Source of the DNA: Numida meleagris
Lineage: Eukaryota; Chordata; Aves; Galliformes; Numididae
Length of the DNA stretch: 64,000 nucleotides
Assembly (NCBI RefSeq): GCF_002078875.1
Contig: NC_034421.1
Span: 6,133,935-6,197,934 of the forward strand
Direction: 5' to 3'
Positions 1 to 13,561 of this stretch are shown here, piece by piece. A model generated the notes under the pieces. That model was not told the origin of the DNA. It did no database searches and was given only the letters and a program-made list of their open reading frames with translations. The position numbers were made by a program, and so were the translations under genes. Numbering within the stretch: the first letter of the stretch is position 1; each line of letters starts with the position of its first letter.

Positions 1-3000
1 TGAACACGTACTTTCCAAGGCCCCATCTCATTTCTGCCTCCTGAGCCCCAGGATAACTGAAAGCCCCGAGCGAAGCCGCGCTGACGTGCAGCAGCTCAGC
101 TCCTGCTTACTGCAGCCTTTGTTCAGCATCACTCCAGCATCGTGAAATTCATATGCTGTAGCTGTTACTGCTTCCTGTAAATACGTGTGATGATTAAACT
201 GGAGAACAGCTTATAAACTCTATTGGTAAACCACAAAAATGCTGATCAGATTTTAAAGGGCTGACATAAAAGTCACGGGATTTGTGCGCTCGCAGAGGAG
301 CCCGCTCGCTCCCCTGCTTCCCAAGCACGCCCTGTTGAGCTGGGTACCAGCAAACGCAGGATGCAGAACCTCACTTGCTTGGCACAGCTCTTGGCACCAG
401 GTTTTGCTGCACTGGGGGCTTGGGGCAGGGTGAGGGCTGCTGCTTCTGTGCCGTGGGCAGAGCAGCGCATCCTCTGCTGGCTGCTCCTTGGGAAGGGAGC
501 GAGGTGTGGGGACACAGCTGATGAAAATCGGGTTAGCGGATAGGAATTGGAAGAAGGAATACTTCTGCATGAGGAGAAGTGTAGGGAGGATGACAGTGGC
601 TCTTTCTCAAGGCAAACAGACCCAGAAAGGACCAGAGCACAGCACGGTGAGCGGTCTCTCGGAAAACAAAGCCATGTTGCCAAATCGCAGGCTTTGGCAC
701 GGCTGTGCAGCCTCAGAGCTGTTCTGCTCTGCTCGGTTCTGCCTTGATAGAAAAATAGTAGTTTAATGGACTGTGACGATGCTTCTTTGCCTTCGCATCT
801 CTGCCAGGGAAACTTGCTTTCCCAAAGCCTGAGCTGCTCGCTCGTGCCTTCCTTGGCTGCTCAGCACTGGGCTGGTCCCGTGCTGCGGGGCCCTAACGAG
901 CAGCACCATTGATTGTGTGCTGGGGACTTCAGGCGAAGCCAGTGGGATCTGAGAGAGCAAACTACATCCAATAGAGGCTCATAATGACATATTGTAAATG
1001 CATGCATCTGACCGCCCTTTAATTGGTGCTTTATTGATAGTTTGCAATTACTGACTTATTTCTATCACGAGTGGAGTCTGCAAAGGCAGAAAAGGGTCCC
1101 AGTGTAAAATGCAGCTCTGGTGCATTTATAGCATTTCAACAAAAACCTGTTTATTTAATATTTACTGCCCTTTTCTTCATTCAGAATGACTTTTATTGAC
1201 AATACTTCTGCTCTGCAAAGGAAGCAATAAAGTTTAATGTTGATACACCACTTAATTCTGCTTTTCAAGATTTGAATTGACATTACATGCAAGTTTTATT
1301 GGACATTTTATAATTGTTATTGGAGTCATGGTGGCTAGGTTGAGTAAGTGTATTTTTCCAGATTCCAACTGGCCTGGAGAATATTGCTTTGTCAGGAGCC
1401 CAAAAAAAGTTGTGCTTTTTAAAAGTCTTTTTTCTTTTTTTTTTTTTTTCTGAGTGTGAACTTATTCTTCTTTCCCAGTTCACATTTGCAAGGAGGAAGG
1501 CTCAGTGGGATTGCCATGTGGTTGTGCCCATGGGGCACAGCATGTCCTGCTGCTGCTCCGTGTGCATTGGTGCTGCTGGGAGCTCGGTGCTGTAAGTGGG
1601 AGCGTGGTTTGGGTCTGCTTCTTCCCATTTGAGTCCTCCACAACTTGAATTTCCAGAAATCTTCCCATTTGGCTGCTTTCTTGATCTCAAAATCAAGGAG
1701 TGGGTTGAGTGCTGGCCAGTTCCCATTAGAAGAATCATTATTTGTTGTTGCTAACCACCAGGCTGGAGAGAGCTTTGTGATTTATATCTGTGAGTGTAGC
1801 TTTCGCAGGACGTCTGCACTCAGAGATACTCTCAATCAAATCACAGTGCCCAGAGCAAATTTGCCAGGATCAAAAGTGGGTCCAGAGAAAACATCATCCA
1901 AGGATTCACAGCAGCATGGCCAAGCCCTGTCAGCAGTTTGTCCCCTGTGCTCCTGCTGCATGTCCTCAACACCAGCCATTCCCTGCTCTCAAAGCAGAGG
2001 CTCCCAAACTCCAGCCTGCATAGGCTAACATCATCCCTGGAGCTTTGTGCTTCCTTTGGTGTCTGCTGGGATCCTTCCCCCTGGGCTTTCTCAGATGCAG
2101 AGTAATGCACTGAGCCCATCCCACCTGCAGGAGCCTGCTCACAAGGTCTCACCTGGCAGGAAGGTACCAGCAGGTGATGGTGGCAAAGCCTCCCCTTTGG
2201 ACTGCAGGCATGTAGAAAGAAACTTTAGATGAATGCAGCCAGTTACAAAGGATCTCCACTGTAAATATGTAGCATTGTTTCAAAAAAACATATTCTAGCA
2301 TTTACAGTATGTAGAAATCCAAATCTAAAACAGAGATGAAAGTAAACGAACATTTAACTTTTCAACATCGTTAGGGATTTATTGTAAGCAGGTGCCAGAC
2401 TTGATGTGCTGAGCAGCACTGCTGCAAATTGTCTCTGCCAGGAATAAAGCTGGAGGGGAGAGCTACAGCGCAGTTCCCTCCCTGCTTGGTTCTGCACTGC
2501 AGCCCCGTAAAAACAGGCTGGTGGGAAATGTCCAGGCTGAGCCACAGAAACTTTCAGGTATGCCTAAGCTGGAGTTTGCCTCTTGCCCGCATTATAACCG
2601 AGAGTCTTCAGAGTTTTTGAGAGTTCACTAAATCCTGAAAGCTTTTTGCTGCCTTTTACTGCGGTGTTTGTGGAGAGGATAGATACACTTTGAGGCAGGA
2701 CTGTGTTCATCAAGATGCTCATGTCAGGAGTTACCTCGTTAGGTTCAATCTCCCAGCACTGGGTTTGGGGTTTCAGATGCCCACTCTAACTCACACAGAT
2801 GAACTTGGTTTCACTGCGTGTGCCTGCGTGGTGGCTGTTGAATGTGATGTCACTTAGTGGGCTGGAAATGGAAGAGTTGGGGAAATCCAGTTGTCTCCAG
2901 CTGTTTGGAAGCTCAATGTACAGTCAGTACAAGGTGGGCAGAAAGCAGAGGCTGTTGCTTGTTAGGCACATGGGAATGCTGCACGGGGCTGGAGCGGCTG

Positions 3001-3187
3001 CCAGTAAATGTTTTACAACTAAGTTCGATTGGTGGTTCTTTCATTTGGGGTCTGGTGGTATCAGTCGGCTGATTTTGTAGCAGTGTTGGAATCTGAGCAA
3101 CAATATATACATGTAGATCTGAAGCACCTCAAAGTTCTTGAGAAATCACAACCAAAATGTGATTGTTAGCAGGTAGAGAGGGAAGAA

Positions 3188-3420
3188 TTATAGAATCGTA
3201 GACTCCTTTGAATTGGAAGGGATTTTTAAAGGCCATCTGGTCCAATTCTCTGCACTGAGCAGGAACACCCACAGCTCCATCAGTGCTCAGAGCCCCATCC
3301 AGCCTGACCAGGGGTGTCTGCAGGGACAGGGCACTGCCACCTCTCCAGGTACCCTGTGCCACTGCCTCACCACCCTTAGCATAAAGAACTTTCTACTTAT
3401 ATCCAAGAAGAGATCTTAGA
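3188..3420 (-). mobile_element. CR1 LINE fragment, 5'-truncated
   Basis: It begins with TATAGAATCGTAGACTCC, the reverse complement of the CR1 3' tail, then TTGGAAGGGATTTTTAAAGG and the body of a CR1 3' end up to about 3420. It shares a diagnostic stretch (cagtgctcagagccccatcc) in reverse complement with the copies at 34190, 44740 and 61080, so it is the same subfamily. CR1 elements are non-LTR retrotransposons. This piece has no coding capacity. Confidence 0.88.
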
Positions 3421-6400
3421 AATGGTCCTAGAGTTTCTGGAGACCACAGGTGAGATATGGACTCTGTTACTGCATCAAGCCAGAGCCCTAAGGAGCTTAT
3501 GGTTTTAAGGGGAGGAGGATGGAAGTACTGAATGGGGAGAGGAGAGGCAGGGTGGGGGAAGCAAGACCTTGCCTCGCTCACAAACCAGCTGCCATCAGGT
3601 AGAGGACCCTTCCACCAACCCATCACTCCCATGGGTCCATCCCTCCGCTCACCACCCACGGCCAGCATCAAGCACGAGGGTCCAGGAGTGAAATTGGAGA
3701 GGGTGCAAAACCATCTCCTTGCTGCTTTGCGGGTGTTTCGCTGTTCTGCGTCGCTGGCTCCTAAAACCCTGAAGTTGCATGTTTTTCACGATGTCTAATG
3801 CACAGCTTACACCAGCAAACGTATTTCTTGGCTCCTTAAGGCAGGCTGTAAAATTACGCTGCTTGGCAAAAGAGTTGATGAGGGGAAGCTAGAGGGAAGC
3901 CAAGAAGTGAGGAGAAAGCCACCTTGCCCCCATGAGCTGGCAGGTAGTGCTTGTAGGGCCAGCACATGAGGGGCTGAGGTTTTCTACAGCCATGGAGCAG
4001 TTTCAGCTGTGCCAGGTGGGAAGGAGCTTCAGTATCACAAAGGTAAAATAAATAAATATATAGTTTATTACAAAAAAAATAGTAAGTGGAAAGTGTAAAG
4101 CTAGCGCTGTTGGAAAAGCAGGGTCATTCCTTTGCTTCCAGGGAGCTGTTCTGGGTAGTAGTCATGGTTTGGGATTTCCAGGGTTTTAGACCTCAAATCA
4201 CTTTGGATTTGAATGAGATCTGGGGCCTCGTCTCTTCCATGGCCCCTGGAAACTGCTGGCACCTTCTGCATGGAACATCCCTGTGCACAGCTCAGGAGGT
4301 CCAGGGGCATCGGTGCTGGGAGGGGATTGGTGTAAAGCAGAAGTTCTGCTGGGGCCTCAGGGCTGCCACCAATCCTCATCCCACAGACGCTTGGCAGCAG
4401 GCATAAATCGAGGCTGTTCAAGTCTGTTTTCAGCAGGAGCCCAGTATAAAAGGCAGAAATGACAACACCGAGAGCAGAGCTGAATTCCATGCTTGTAGAA
4501 AGGAAAGATAAAAGCCTTCAGCAGCCAGACCCCTTGGTCTGATTCAGAGCACTGACCATCAAAGCTCCTGGGGCAGCTCTTGGGTCCGTCCAAAGCACCG
4601 TGTGGGGAAGCAGCTGCTTTACGAGCTGGGGGAGGGCCAGGGCTTCACCAGAGCACGGGGAAAGCACCCTGCTTGCTGCTCTGCTGGGCACCGCGGCGGC
4701 ACACGTGGCCCTGTCTGAGATGGAGACACTCAGAGAGGGGCAGAAAAAGCATTTTCATCGTTTTCCTTTCTTTATTTTTTTATTATTTTAAAGCAGAAAA
4801 CAGTTGAATAAATATCTATATTCTTCCTTTTTTTTTTTTTTTTTCCTCAGCTTGGACAAACCTCAACCTTCTAAAGGTTTTGATGCAGGTGATCCTTTTC
4901 CCATCTCCTCTCCAAAGCTGTGCATGGGAAGCAAAGCAGGGGTTTTTCCCCTCTTTTTAAGGAGGACCAGCCCCCCCCACCACTACCACTGCCATGCTGC
5001 GAGACCTTAGAGGGATGAACAACCCCTCAAGCCACACACACGCAAATTAAATCAGGCTGCTGGAGTGCCACAGCTGCAACATATTGTGTTGCTAAGTTAG
5101 GAGGTAGCAGAGGTCACAGCAGCAGCCCAGGGAGAAGGAACAAAAATTAAACAGCTCCCCCACCCCTTTCCTGCAGAAAGTGTCTGAATCAGTGTTTGTT
5201 TTCACTTGTCAGATATGAGCTTGGTTTTGTTCTTTTTCTTACACTGGTGTAAGTCAGATGTGTCTCCAGGAAGACTGTTAGGGTTGCACAAATCCCAGGC
5301 TTGCGTCAGAAGAATTGGACCCCTCATTTCTGCTTAAGTCATGTACCTATAGGATATTTGCACTGCTCAGGTAGTTGTTTGTCTTTACGGACAGTGTAAA
5401 GTCTGTAGGAACAGCATGCATGAAAATAAAGCTGCTGCCCCATTTGCCCTGTGTGCCACCCCAGGGCTGCTGGATGACATGGGCAAGAGGCAGAAAACTC
5501 AGGCATCCGCCCTGCAGGTCAGCAACATGAGCAAGCTTGAATTAAGACCACAGAAGAGATGCAGACAGTATTTCTCCATGAGATGTCCCCAGGCCAGCCC
5601 CTCATTCCACTTGTAGCAGAGCAGCTCTGTGGTGGCCCATCTCCAGCGAGGTCAGGTGCGAGGGAGCGCGGTCCCTGGGGCTGGTGGCAGTGATCCCAAG
5701 GCAGAGCGGGCAGATGGTGGACGTGTAATCCTAGAAGTCCAAATTGTGTTCATTTTGTTGTGGTTTAGAAAGCAACAAGAAACAGAAAACATCCCAGGAA
5801 AATTAATAATAGAACATCAGTTTGCTGCTAGGAGGGGGAAATGGTCCGCTGGAAACTGTTTTTATAATTTTATATTTGTTTTAAAATCTGGCTTGGATTT
5901 GGGTCTGAGTTGGAGGTTGAAGAGAGCACTGAAGCACTGGGCTGGGACTATGGCGGTCCCTGCTGCAGCCCCAGGTCCCTGGGACTGGCCCTGCGTGCCC
6001 ATCCCTGTCCCCTCCATCCCCATCCTCGAGCAACAGCAAAACAAAAGGAATAGGAAATCAAAGGAGCTGCAGGGTAGATTTTCTATTGCATCCAAGCCAC
6101 CTTAAATTAAATACCAAGCTGTTTAAAAAAAAAAAAAGTCCAACTTAGGCAGAACCCGAACTATTTAATCACTCTAATATTTGATTTCACATCCTTGTGA
6201 AATAATAATATCTGTCACAGGGCAAGGCTGCCATACCAGACACAAGAATACCAACACATACCACCCCAAATCAGTAAATAACACTGCTCGTATAATGGTG
6301 TCTGGTATTAGTTAGCAACAAGTTTAGTTCTTGCATTTTGCAGTAGTCAGAGTGACTTAGAAACACTTACTGTTAGCCATAGGAGTGCATTTAATTAGCT

Positions 6401-9400
6401 TCTGATTCAGGGGGCTGGGGGCTTTTCTTTTCTTTTTTTTTTTTTTTAAATCATTAAATAAAGTGTCACCCCTAGCCAGTGCTGTAAACTCTATTTTGAT
6501 TGTGGCTGCAATAACCCCTTTGGGCGTCATTCAAATTGTACTAAACAGTTTCTGGAGAGTGCTGGTTTCTCTCAAAATAAACCAAAGTCCGGCTTTGACA
6601 AGCTCTAATGAAAAACAAATTGTTATATTACTTAGAAAAATAATTTGAAGGAAGTCTGAATTAGTTGTAAAGGTGGAAAAGGTTCAGCTACTTGAAAATA
6701 GAAATTTGGAAGGTATTTATTTTAACCATTAAGCCAGCGGCCTTGAAATACAGCCTTGTTTGTTACAGAATGCGCCTAACGAGAGACATGAATCATGCTG
6801 TTAATCAGTATGGGAACTTGATTAATTGGAAAGGGGACCGTCAGTGACTCCAAAAGGCGGAGTCTCCTGGCAGCGGTCTGACACGGAGCCCTGGAGCTGG
6901 TGTGATTTACCATCAGTCATCCTGCTGGCACTCGGAGAGGAGCTTTGGAGGGATCCCACAGCCTTGGGTTTGTGGGTTGCTGTTTTTTTAAATCGAAAAT
7001 AAAATGTGGTTCTTTGGGACGCTGTCAGCCTCTGCTTGTGTTGGGTTGTCCCTGAGACGCGCTTTGTGCAGAGCGGGGCTGCGCCTGTCTCGGAGGCAGC
7101 TCGTTGGGATGGCCTAGGCTCCCGTTGTCTCACCTTTGCTACTGATAGTGGTTTTGCTTATTAAACCTGAGAGGCAGCTTTTACACCCAGCTATGAAATC
7201 GGATTTGCATGGGAGGCCCCAACGATGTGAAGTGCGGCCATGGTTATAAAATCGCAGCAGGAAGGCCCGTATTCATTTTCACTGTTGACTGGGGCTCTTG
7301 GTTTGGGGGCCAGGAAGAGCTTGAGTGAGTTTGGCCATCCAAAAGCCCTGTTTGTGTTTCACATCAGCATGAATTTGCTCACAGGACTTGGCTTCCCCAC
7401 GGCAGGGCTATTTCAGCTTTGTTTCAGGCTCGCAGTGCTGGCCCGGTTCGGCCCTGTCAGTGACGCTGACACCAGGCCGCAGGCACCTGGGGACCAGAGA
7501 GGTGGCCTTTGTCCTCAGGTGCCTTCCTGAGGCCCAGAATTCCAAGATCACAAGTCAGATCCCCAAATGGTAGTGCTTGCTTCAGTATAATGCAACAGAC
7601 TGTGGATGGCCTTTTTGTTCATCCTGCATTACAGCCTGTCAGGGTGCTCCCAGGTCCCGTTTGCTGTGTAGGCTATTCTCTTTGCACTGCACGAACACCT
7701 TCCAGAAGGATATTAAATGACATGGCTGACATCCACACATGTGGGCCTGCCTCTGCCAAGGGAAGAGCTTGTAGAGCACTTAAGCTCACGGAGCTCTAGG
7801 GCAGGCTTGGTTTTTGTTTTTTCTTTCTGTTCTAATTGTGCATTTGATTTTTAAGATTTCGCTGAGATCCAGAGTCCTTGTGTTTGCAGTGCTCTAGCAG
7901 AATTCCAGGTGGTTGGGCTTGAAGAGAAAAATCAATTACAGTGATGTTGTCAGTGAAACTATATGAGTTGGCGAGGCTGCAATAGCTTCGGAACATCTGC
8001 ACTTTCCAGATGTGATTCACTCTGAACGATGCTGCAGCATTTGTGTCCAAACAAGGATGGGAGATAAAGTATGTGTTGCACATGTGATTGCACGTATGTG
8101 TAAGTATATGTGTAAAGCATTGTCTAATGAGAGCCAGACCGGCTGTAAACCAGAGATGTTACTGAACTCAGTGACATGGTCTCGAACATGCTCTGTTGTC
8201 ATATTTCCAGCGATGATTGTTTACATCTGTTTAGGTGTAGCTGCTAATGCTAACTAAAATCATTATGATCTATCACGTCGCACAAGCCAAAGCACTCATC
8301 CATTATTATGTGTCAAATGTCTATTTAAGCTGTAGACTTATGCAGTTTCAGAGTAATGGCTTTAAGCAACAGTGAAGCTCTTCCAAGTTTAATCACTGTA
8401 TTCCTGGTTTGAACCAGTCACACTGCGTCTTCCCAACCCTTGGCTCTCACCGGGTCTTTGCTAATAGTCACAATGCTTTTCAGCAGTGTAACTGTGGTGG
8501 CGTTGGGATTTTGGTTTCTCTCCCCCTACCATCTAGATTTCAAGGCCCTTTAAATAATGTTTTATATTGAAATTTAAAAAGAAAAAAAAAAAAAAGGAGA
8601 CATCAGAATAGCCTAACTGGAAACAGATGGCAGATTATGAACTTTTTTTTTTTAATGGGAATTTATAATAGATGTATTCTGAAGAGTCATTTAATAGTGT
8701 CAGATACAGACGTGTGAAGACAGAATGTGCCTATTTGAGAAGTGGAAACGGCGGGGAGTGGGCTGCTGCCTTTGGTGCATTTTCTCATGTTTGAGAAGGA
8801 TTTTGCTGTGTAGTTAACAGCTACAGACAGCTCGCCTGGCTGAAACCAGTTTATCTCCAAGTCCACTGAGACAGTCCTGTGTCCCTAAGTGATACTTAGT
8901 GTATTCCCAGGTCAACAACTCTTTTGTTGTTATTAATTTGCAAATTTCAGTAAATTGTTTTCTGCCAGCTTAAATTGGGATGTCTTTTGTGCATTTGAGG
9001 CTACATGGATAGTTTGGTTTGCATACACCCTCCATCAGCTGGTCAGGGACACAAGTCCTACCAGTATCCCTCGCACAAAGATTGAATGCCTTCACTTATA
9101 GCCATTAAAATTAATCCTGTGCAATTCCAGCTTAAGGACAAAACGCTGAAACGTGTTGTCCATACTGCTTAGGGATAGTGGTGAGGATGGATTTCATGGT
9201 GTCCTGCTTCAGTGAAAATAGCTCATTAGCTTGTTCTGGGCCAAGTTGCTGGCTTTAATGTTTCTCTGTAATGATGCTGCCTCCAGAGAGGTTTTATTTT
9301 GATTTGGAAGTGTTGGGATGAGGATGCAGCCCTGAGATGCTTTAGCCCACACGCAGTTTACACAGCTGTATTATCTGATTCCCCAGGCACCACCAAAGGC

Positions 9401-11743
9401 ATTATCTCTTTGGAGATGCAACAGCTAGAAATTGCAGGAAACCTGTGTCACTCGGTGCTTTCATCTTCCTATAAAAACAGGGCTTTCTTGGAGCCGGTGA
9501 CTCAGAGCAGCCTCCGATTGGTGCAAGATGCTTCAGCGTACAGTGCCCACCTGGCACCTACCCACCAGCAGGATGGGGTCGGCAGCGATCCCAGGGGGTT
9601 GGCAGACCCCAGTCTCACTTTCCCTGACTGTGCAATGCTGTTGCCAGTCTGTGGAAGGATGGGTTCTGCCTGCTGCCATAAACTGAGTCAGTGGCTGATG
9701 TCAAGCCCCACATTACCTCACCCCAGCCAGTGTTCATGTTGCAGCCCCACACCACAATTGCTTTTCTCCAAGAGACTCTGGGGTTTAGTTTGGTCTCTCC
9801 CAGGAGCACAGGGAAGGTTTGTCTGTCCGCAGGAGGCATTCTTCACGCATACAGCCCGCTTTGAAGATAGGCTAAGCTAAACAGGAACAACATAGGTTTG
9901 CTCTGGGATTGGTGTCCACATGTGGAGTTATTCAGAAAGGGCTATGGCACATTAAGTTTACACCCTACTTTAATTAGAAAAACTTGCAAGCACAGAGAAA
10001 CCCTAGAGTCATGCCAGTTTTGCAGACTGAGACAGCTAGTGGCCTATAACAATGTTCCCTGCTCATCACATTGGCACTTCTCATGACTTTTGCTTATGAG
10101 AAATGAAAAGAAAATCCCAGAGGCTGATTCATTCAGCTAATAAAGATCCAAGGCTCTGAGCCCTCTAAAGCTTGAAAAGCTTGTTCTCATCTCTGAAACA
10201 CATTGTCACTGAGCCGATGCTAGTGTTAGCTGAAACATCCTTGTGTGCATAGCACAGAATTGCAGAAGCCTTGTACCCAAGGTGGTACAGTGGGACTGTG
10301 GACAAAGTCTAGCAGAAATGTACACAAAATGAGCAGTAACTCCTTAGAGCAGTTTGGAAATGTGTAGCATAGCATTCAGGTTTGCTAGGTCCCATGGACT
10401 GATTTCTTTCACTTTTCAAGCAAGGAAGCAGAGAGAAGGGAGCAGATGCAGATACAGGAGCAACAGAAGATTCAGAGCACAGTCAACATAAAGTTAAAAA
10501 TTTCTTCTGTAAAAACAAATTGTACTGAATTGTTTGTTTGGATTGGGAATTAGTATGGCAGGAGTGGACAATGGGAAAGGGGCAGGGATTGCTTTTATTG
10601 CATCAACAGTGTCATTTATTCCATAACCAACGCTTGAAAACCAATTCTAATCCCCACTCAAATCCCTGTGTAGTCACAACAGTAAATCTGCCAGTTCTCA
10701 ATCAAAAGCTGGTCAGTACTGCAGCCAGAAACCTCAGAAGGGAGCAAAGCCAAGGTAGAAGGGTCAGGATCTGGGGGAGGGAGCAATGTGAGACCCAAAG
10801 TACCCAAATCAGCTCTGGTTCGGTGATTTGGTTGGCAGGTGGGATGGGGCCAGAGATGCTACAGGGCCAAGATTTGTATTCTGTCTCCACAAAGTGTTCA
10901 GGGACAGCCAGTGGGTCCTAAAGAAGGACAGAGGTCAATTTCCAATGGCTGTTTAGAGGAAATACAGCTGTAGATACAAACCTGAGCTTCAAAACATTGT
11001 TATCCATCCTACATCCCATTGCCTATCCCCTTCTCCACCCAAAACAAAGAAGTGAGGAGCTGGAGATCCCTGGGGCTGTGGCATGCCTCTGGTCCCAGTT
11101 GCCATCACTGCAGAGGGATTTTGGTGCCTGCAGTGTCTCTGCTGGGGGCTTTTCCTCTGGCCCCAGTTACTGATGACTGGAGAGCAGCACAAGGGGAGGG
11201 AGATGTTTTTATGGAAATCTGTACCTCAACCGTCTTGGCAGCCAAACCTAAATGGCTCGAGTCTTTTGCCCCCAGCTTCATGTTTATGGTCAATCTGAAA
11301 CTCCACCTGTGATCACCACATGCGTCCTCGGCAAGACTGCAGTAAATTAAAGCACAACAGGGAATTTTAAGAAATACATCCTCTTCCTTCTTGGAGTCAG
11401 GTTACATCGACCTCCAAACATCTGGACTCGGTGTCTCAGGGCTCCCAGAGGTTCTGCCGTATTAAAGGTTCATCTGCCTTTGTTACATTCCCGGCCTTTT
11501 CCCTTCCTCATTGCCTCTACTTGGTTGAGCGTTGCTTTTAGTGTGGCAGGCCCTCTGAGTAACTGATGTTTTCTATTCAGTGTGTAAAGTGTGTTGCTGA
11601 ATTTCAGTTATCTGTTGCCACCGGTAAACACAGGTCTGCTGCCCATCGCCACTCAGTGTGGTTGTGAGAGGAGTCTAAAATTAAGCATGCTCCTGTTTGT
11701 TCAAAAGCCTGAATTCCTTTCTTCCCTTTTGCGCTCATGGTCT

Positions 11744-11786
11744 TCGAGGTCTTTTCCAGCACTGATTCTATGATTCTGTGATTCTC
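11744..11786 (+). mobile_element. CR1 LINE 3'-tail remnant
   Basis: It consists of CGAGGTCTTTTCCAGC followed by the octamer-type repeat ATTCTATG ATTCTGTG ATTCT, the signature 3' end of CR1. Only the last ~40 bases are recognisable. Upstream sequence does not look like CR1. Confidence 0.7.
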
Positions 11787-13549
11787 TCTGCTGTTGAGTA
11801 TTGTGGGATGTCGTGTCACCAACTACAGAGCATCATCACAGCGATAGAGCCCAAATGGGGGCTGGGATGCAGTCAAGCCTGTTGGCAGCTTGTAACAGTG
11901 AAATGCAGCATCCCATGGCAATCCCCCATCCTCACCCAGGGAGGGGTACATCTCTGCATTCACCCCTGTGGCGTCCCAGCCCTGGAGCAATTGTGCAAAG
12001 ATCCATGCCCAGAAGGAAAATGCAACTCCAGCTTTTTGCTTTCCACCTTTCAGGCATAGGCCTCAAGGTTTTAAAGACTTACACATGTGTTTCACTTGGT
12101 GTGCTCTGAGTATTCCCATTGAAGTTAACTAAGTGGATAAGACTTTACAGGATGAAAGCCAAATGAGTCCTCACCCACCGTGCTGGGAAGTCTCGTTGAA
12201 GTGGGTCATTGGAGGGAAAGGAGGAGGAGCCAGTGCTGAACTTGCCTCTTTCATTTTATACTTCTATTTATTTGAAGAGTAGATTTTTTTTCTAAGCCAG
12301 CCTGGGGAGGGGAGGAAAAAAAAAACCCAAGCTGTGGTGTAACCACCACAGTCAGATGTTGTCATGACTACTAAACAAGAAACCCAATTTATAAAATGAG
12401 AAAAAACATATGAGTGTGAGAAAAAAAGAAAGGAGATGCGATCTCAAAATATTAAGTATGATGTAGAGAAAAATATAAACACACAGTTAGGAAATTCCGT
12501 AAGGAATATGACTTGTTTAATATTAATCATAAAGGAAAAGATTATGAGAGCTCCAGTGAGTGCCAGATGAAATCCTGCACATGTCCCAACCCTGATAAGA
12601 GTCCTCGCAGTGGTTCCCCTTGGTGGCTCTGGGACGTGCTCTTCGCTCTCTGATGCTTTTCCTCCGGGCAGGATGGTGCAGTGTGCAGTGGAGTGGAAAC
12701 CTCTGTCCATTCAGGGGCAGTTGAAATAATCTGTGCCATTATTTAAAATATTGATGACCGATGGGGGAAGATAATTCTGTGTTGGGATGCTCTTCTCTCT
12801 GTCTTGCTATCTGTCCTAGAAGGGACGTGGAGATCCTGAAAGGGAAGCATTGGATAAATCCCAGATATACGTGACTCGGTAATGAATATCCACATATATC
12901 CGTGAGTACTCAAGCTAAGGACAGACCTGTTGTCCAGGGGACAAACCAGGAGCCGTGTGGCTGTCTCAGCAGGACACCGCTAGGGGCTGCTTCGGAGCGT
13001 GCTGGGTGCCGTGCTGCATCCCTTTGTAGCACTGGGCTGGCAGCGCTCATGTCCTGGTGACGGTGCCAGCAGCAGGGTGACAGCATCGGTGCCACCACGG
13101 GATGACAGCAGCACATTGACACTCAGAAGGGAGCCCACAGCGAGTGCTGGGACATAGTCACGTGGGACCTTGGGGGGAACATCATGGGCAGAGCTGGAAT
13201 TCGCTGCCTCGTTAAACTTCCCTTGGCCGTGCCTGCGCTGCTTGGTGTACTTCATGGAGAGATGGCAGGGCTAACTGTGCACTGGGAGATCAGTGCTCCG
13301 TGGCACGTCTCTGCTCAGCTGCCTGGTTTTGCAGCAGTGAGGCTGGCTGCTAGCAGGCTGCTATCAGTGTTTGGCACTCCCTTGTAAACATTTCAGTTTA
13401 CAGTAACCTTGAGGGTTCCTTCTCACTGTCAGATGAAATTAAACTAGAACGTCCCATTAAATCACCCAGATGATGTCATCCATAGGGTCAGGGTGTAGGT
13501 GCTCACCAGCCCTGGGCCTTTTGGGGATATGGGCCAGGCTCTCTCCTTG

Positions 13550-13561
13550 CCCCCCCCCCCC
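13550..13561. repeat. C12 homopolymer
   Basis: Twelve C in a row lie in the large intron. It is a length-unstable and sequencing-prone tract. Confidence 0.9.

Noticed and set aside
3005..3080. Possible LMF1 upstream exon because the frame reads FDWWFFH
   Set aside because: The flanking residues do not match LMF1 and no phase-compatible splice sites were seen.
9299..9880. 193-codon plus-strand frame in the large intron
   Set aside because: It has no ATG start (it reads from TTG), no domain, and no splice or codon-use pattern suggesting a gene.
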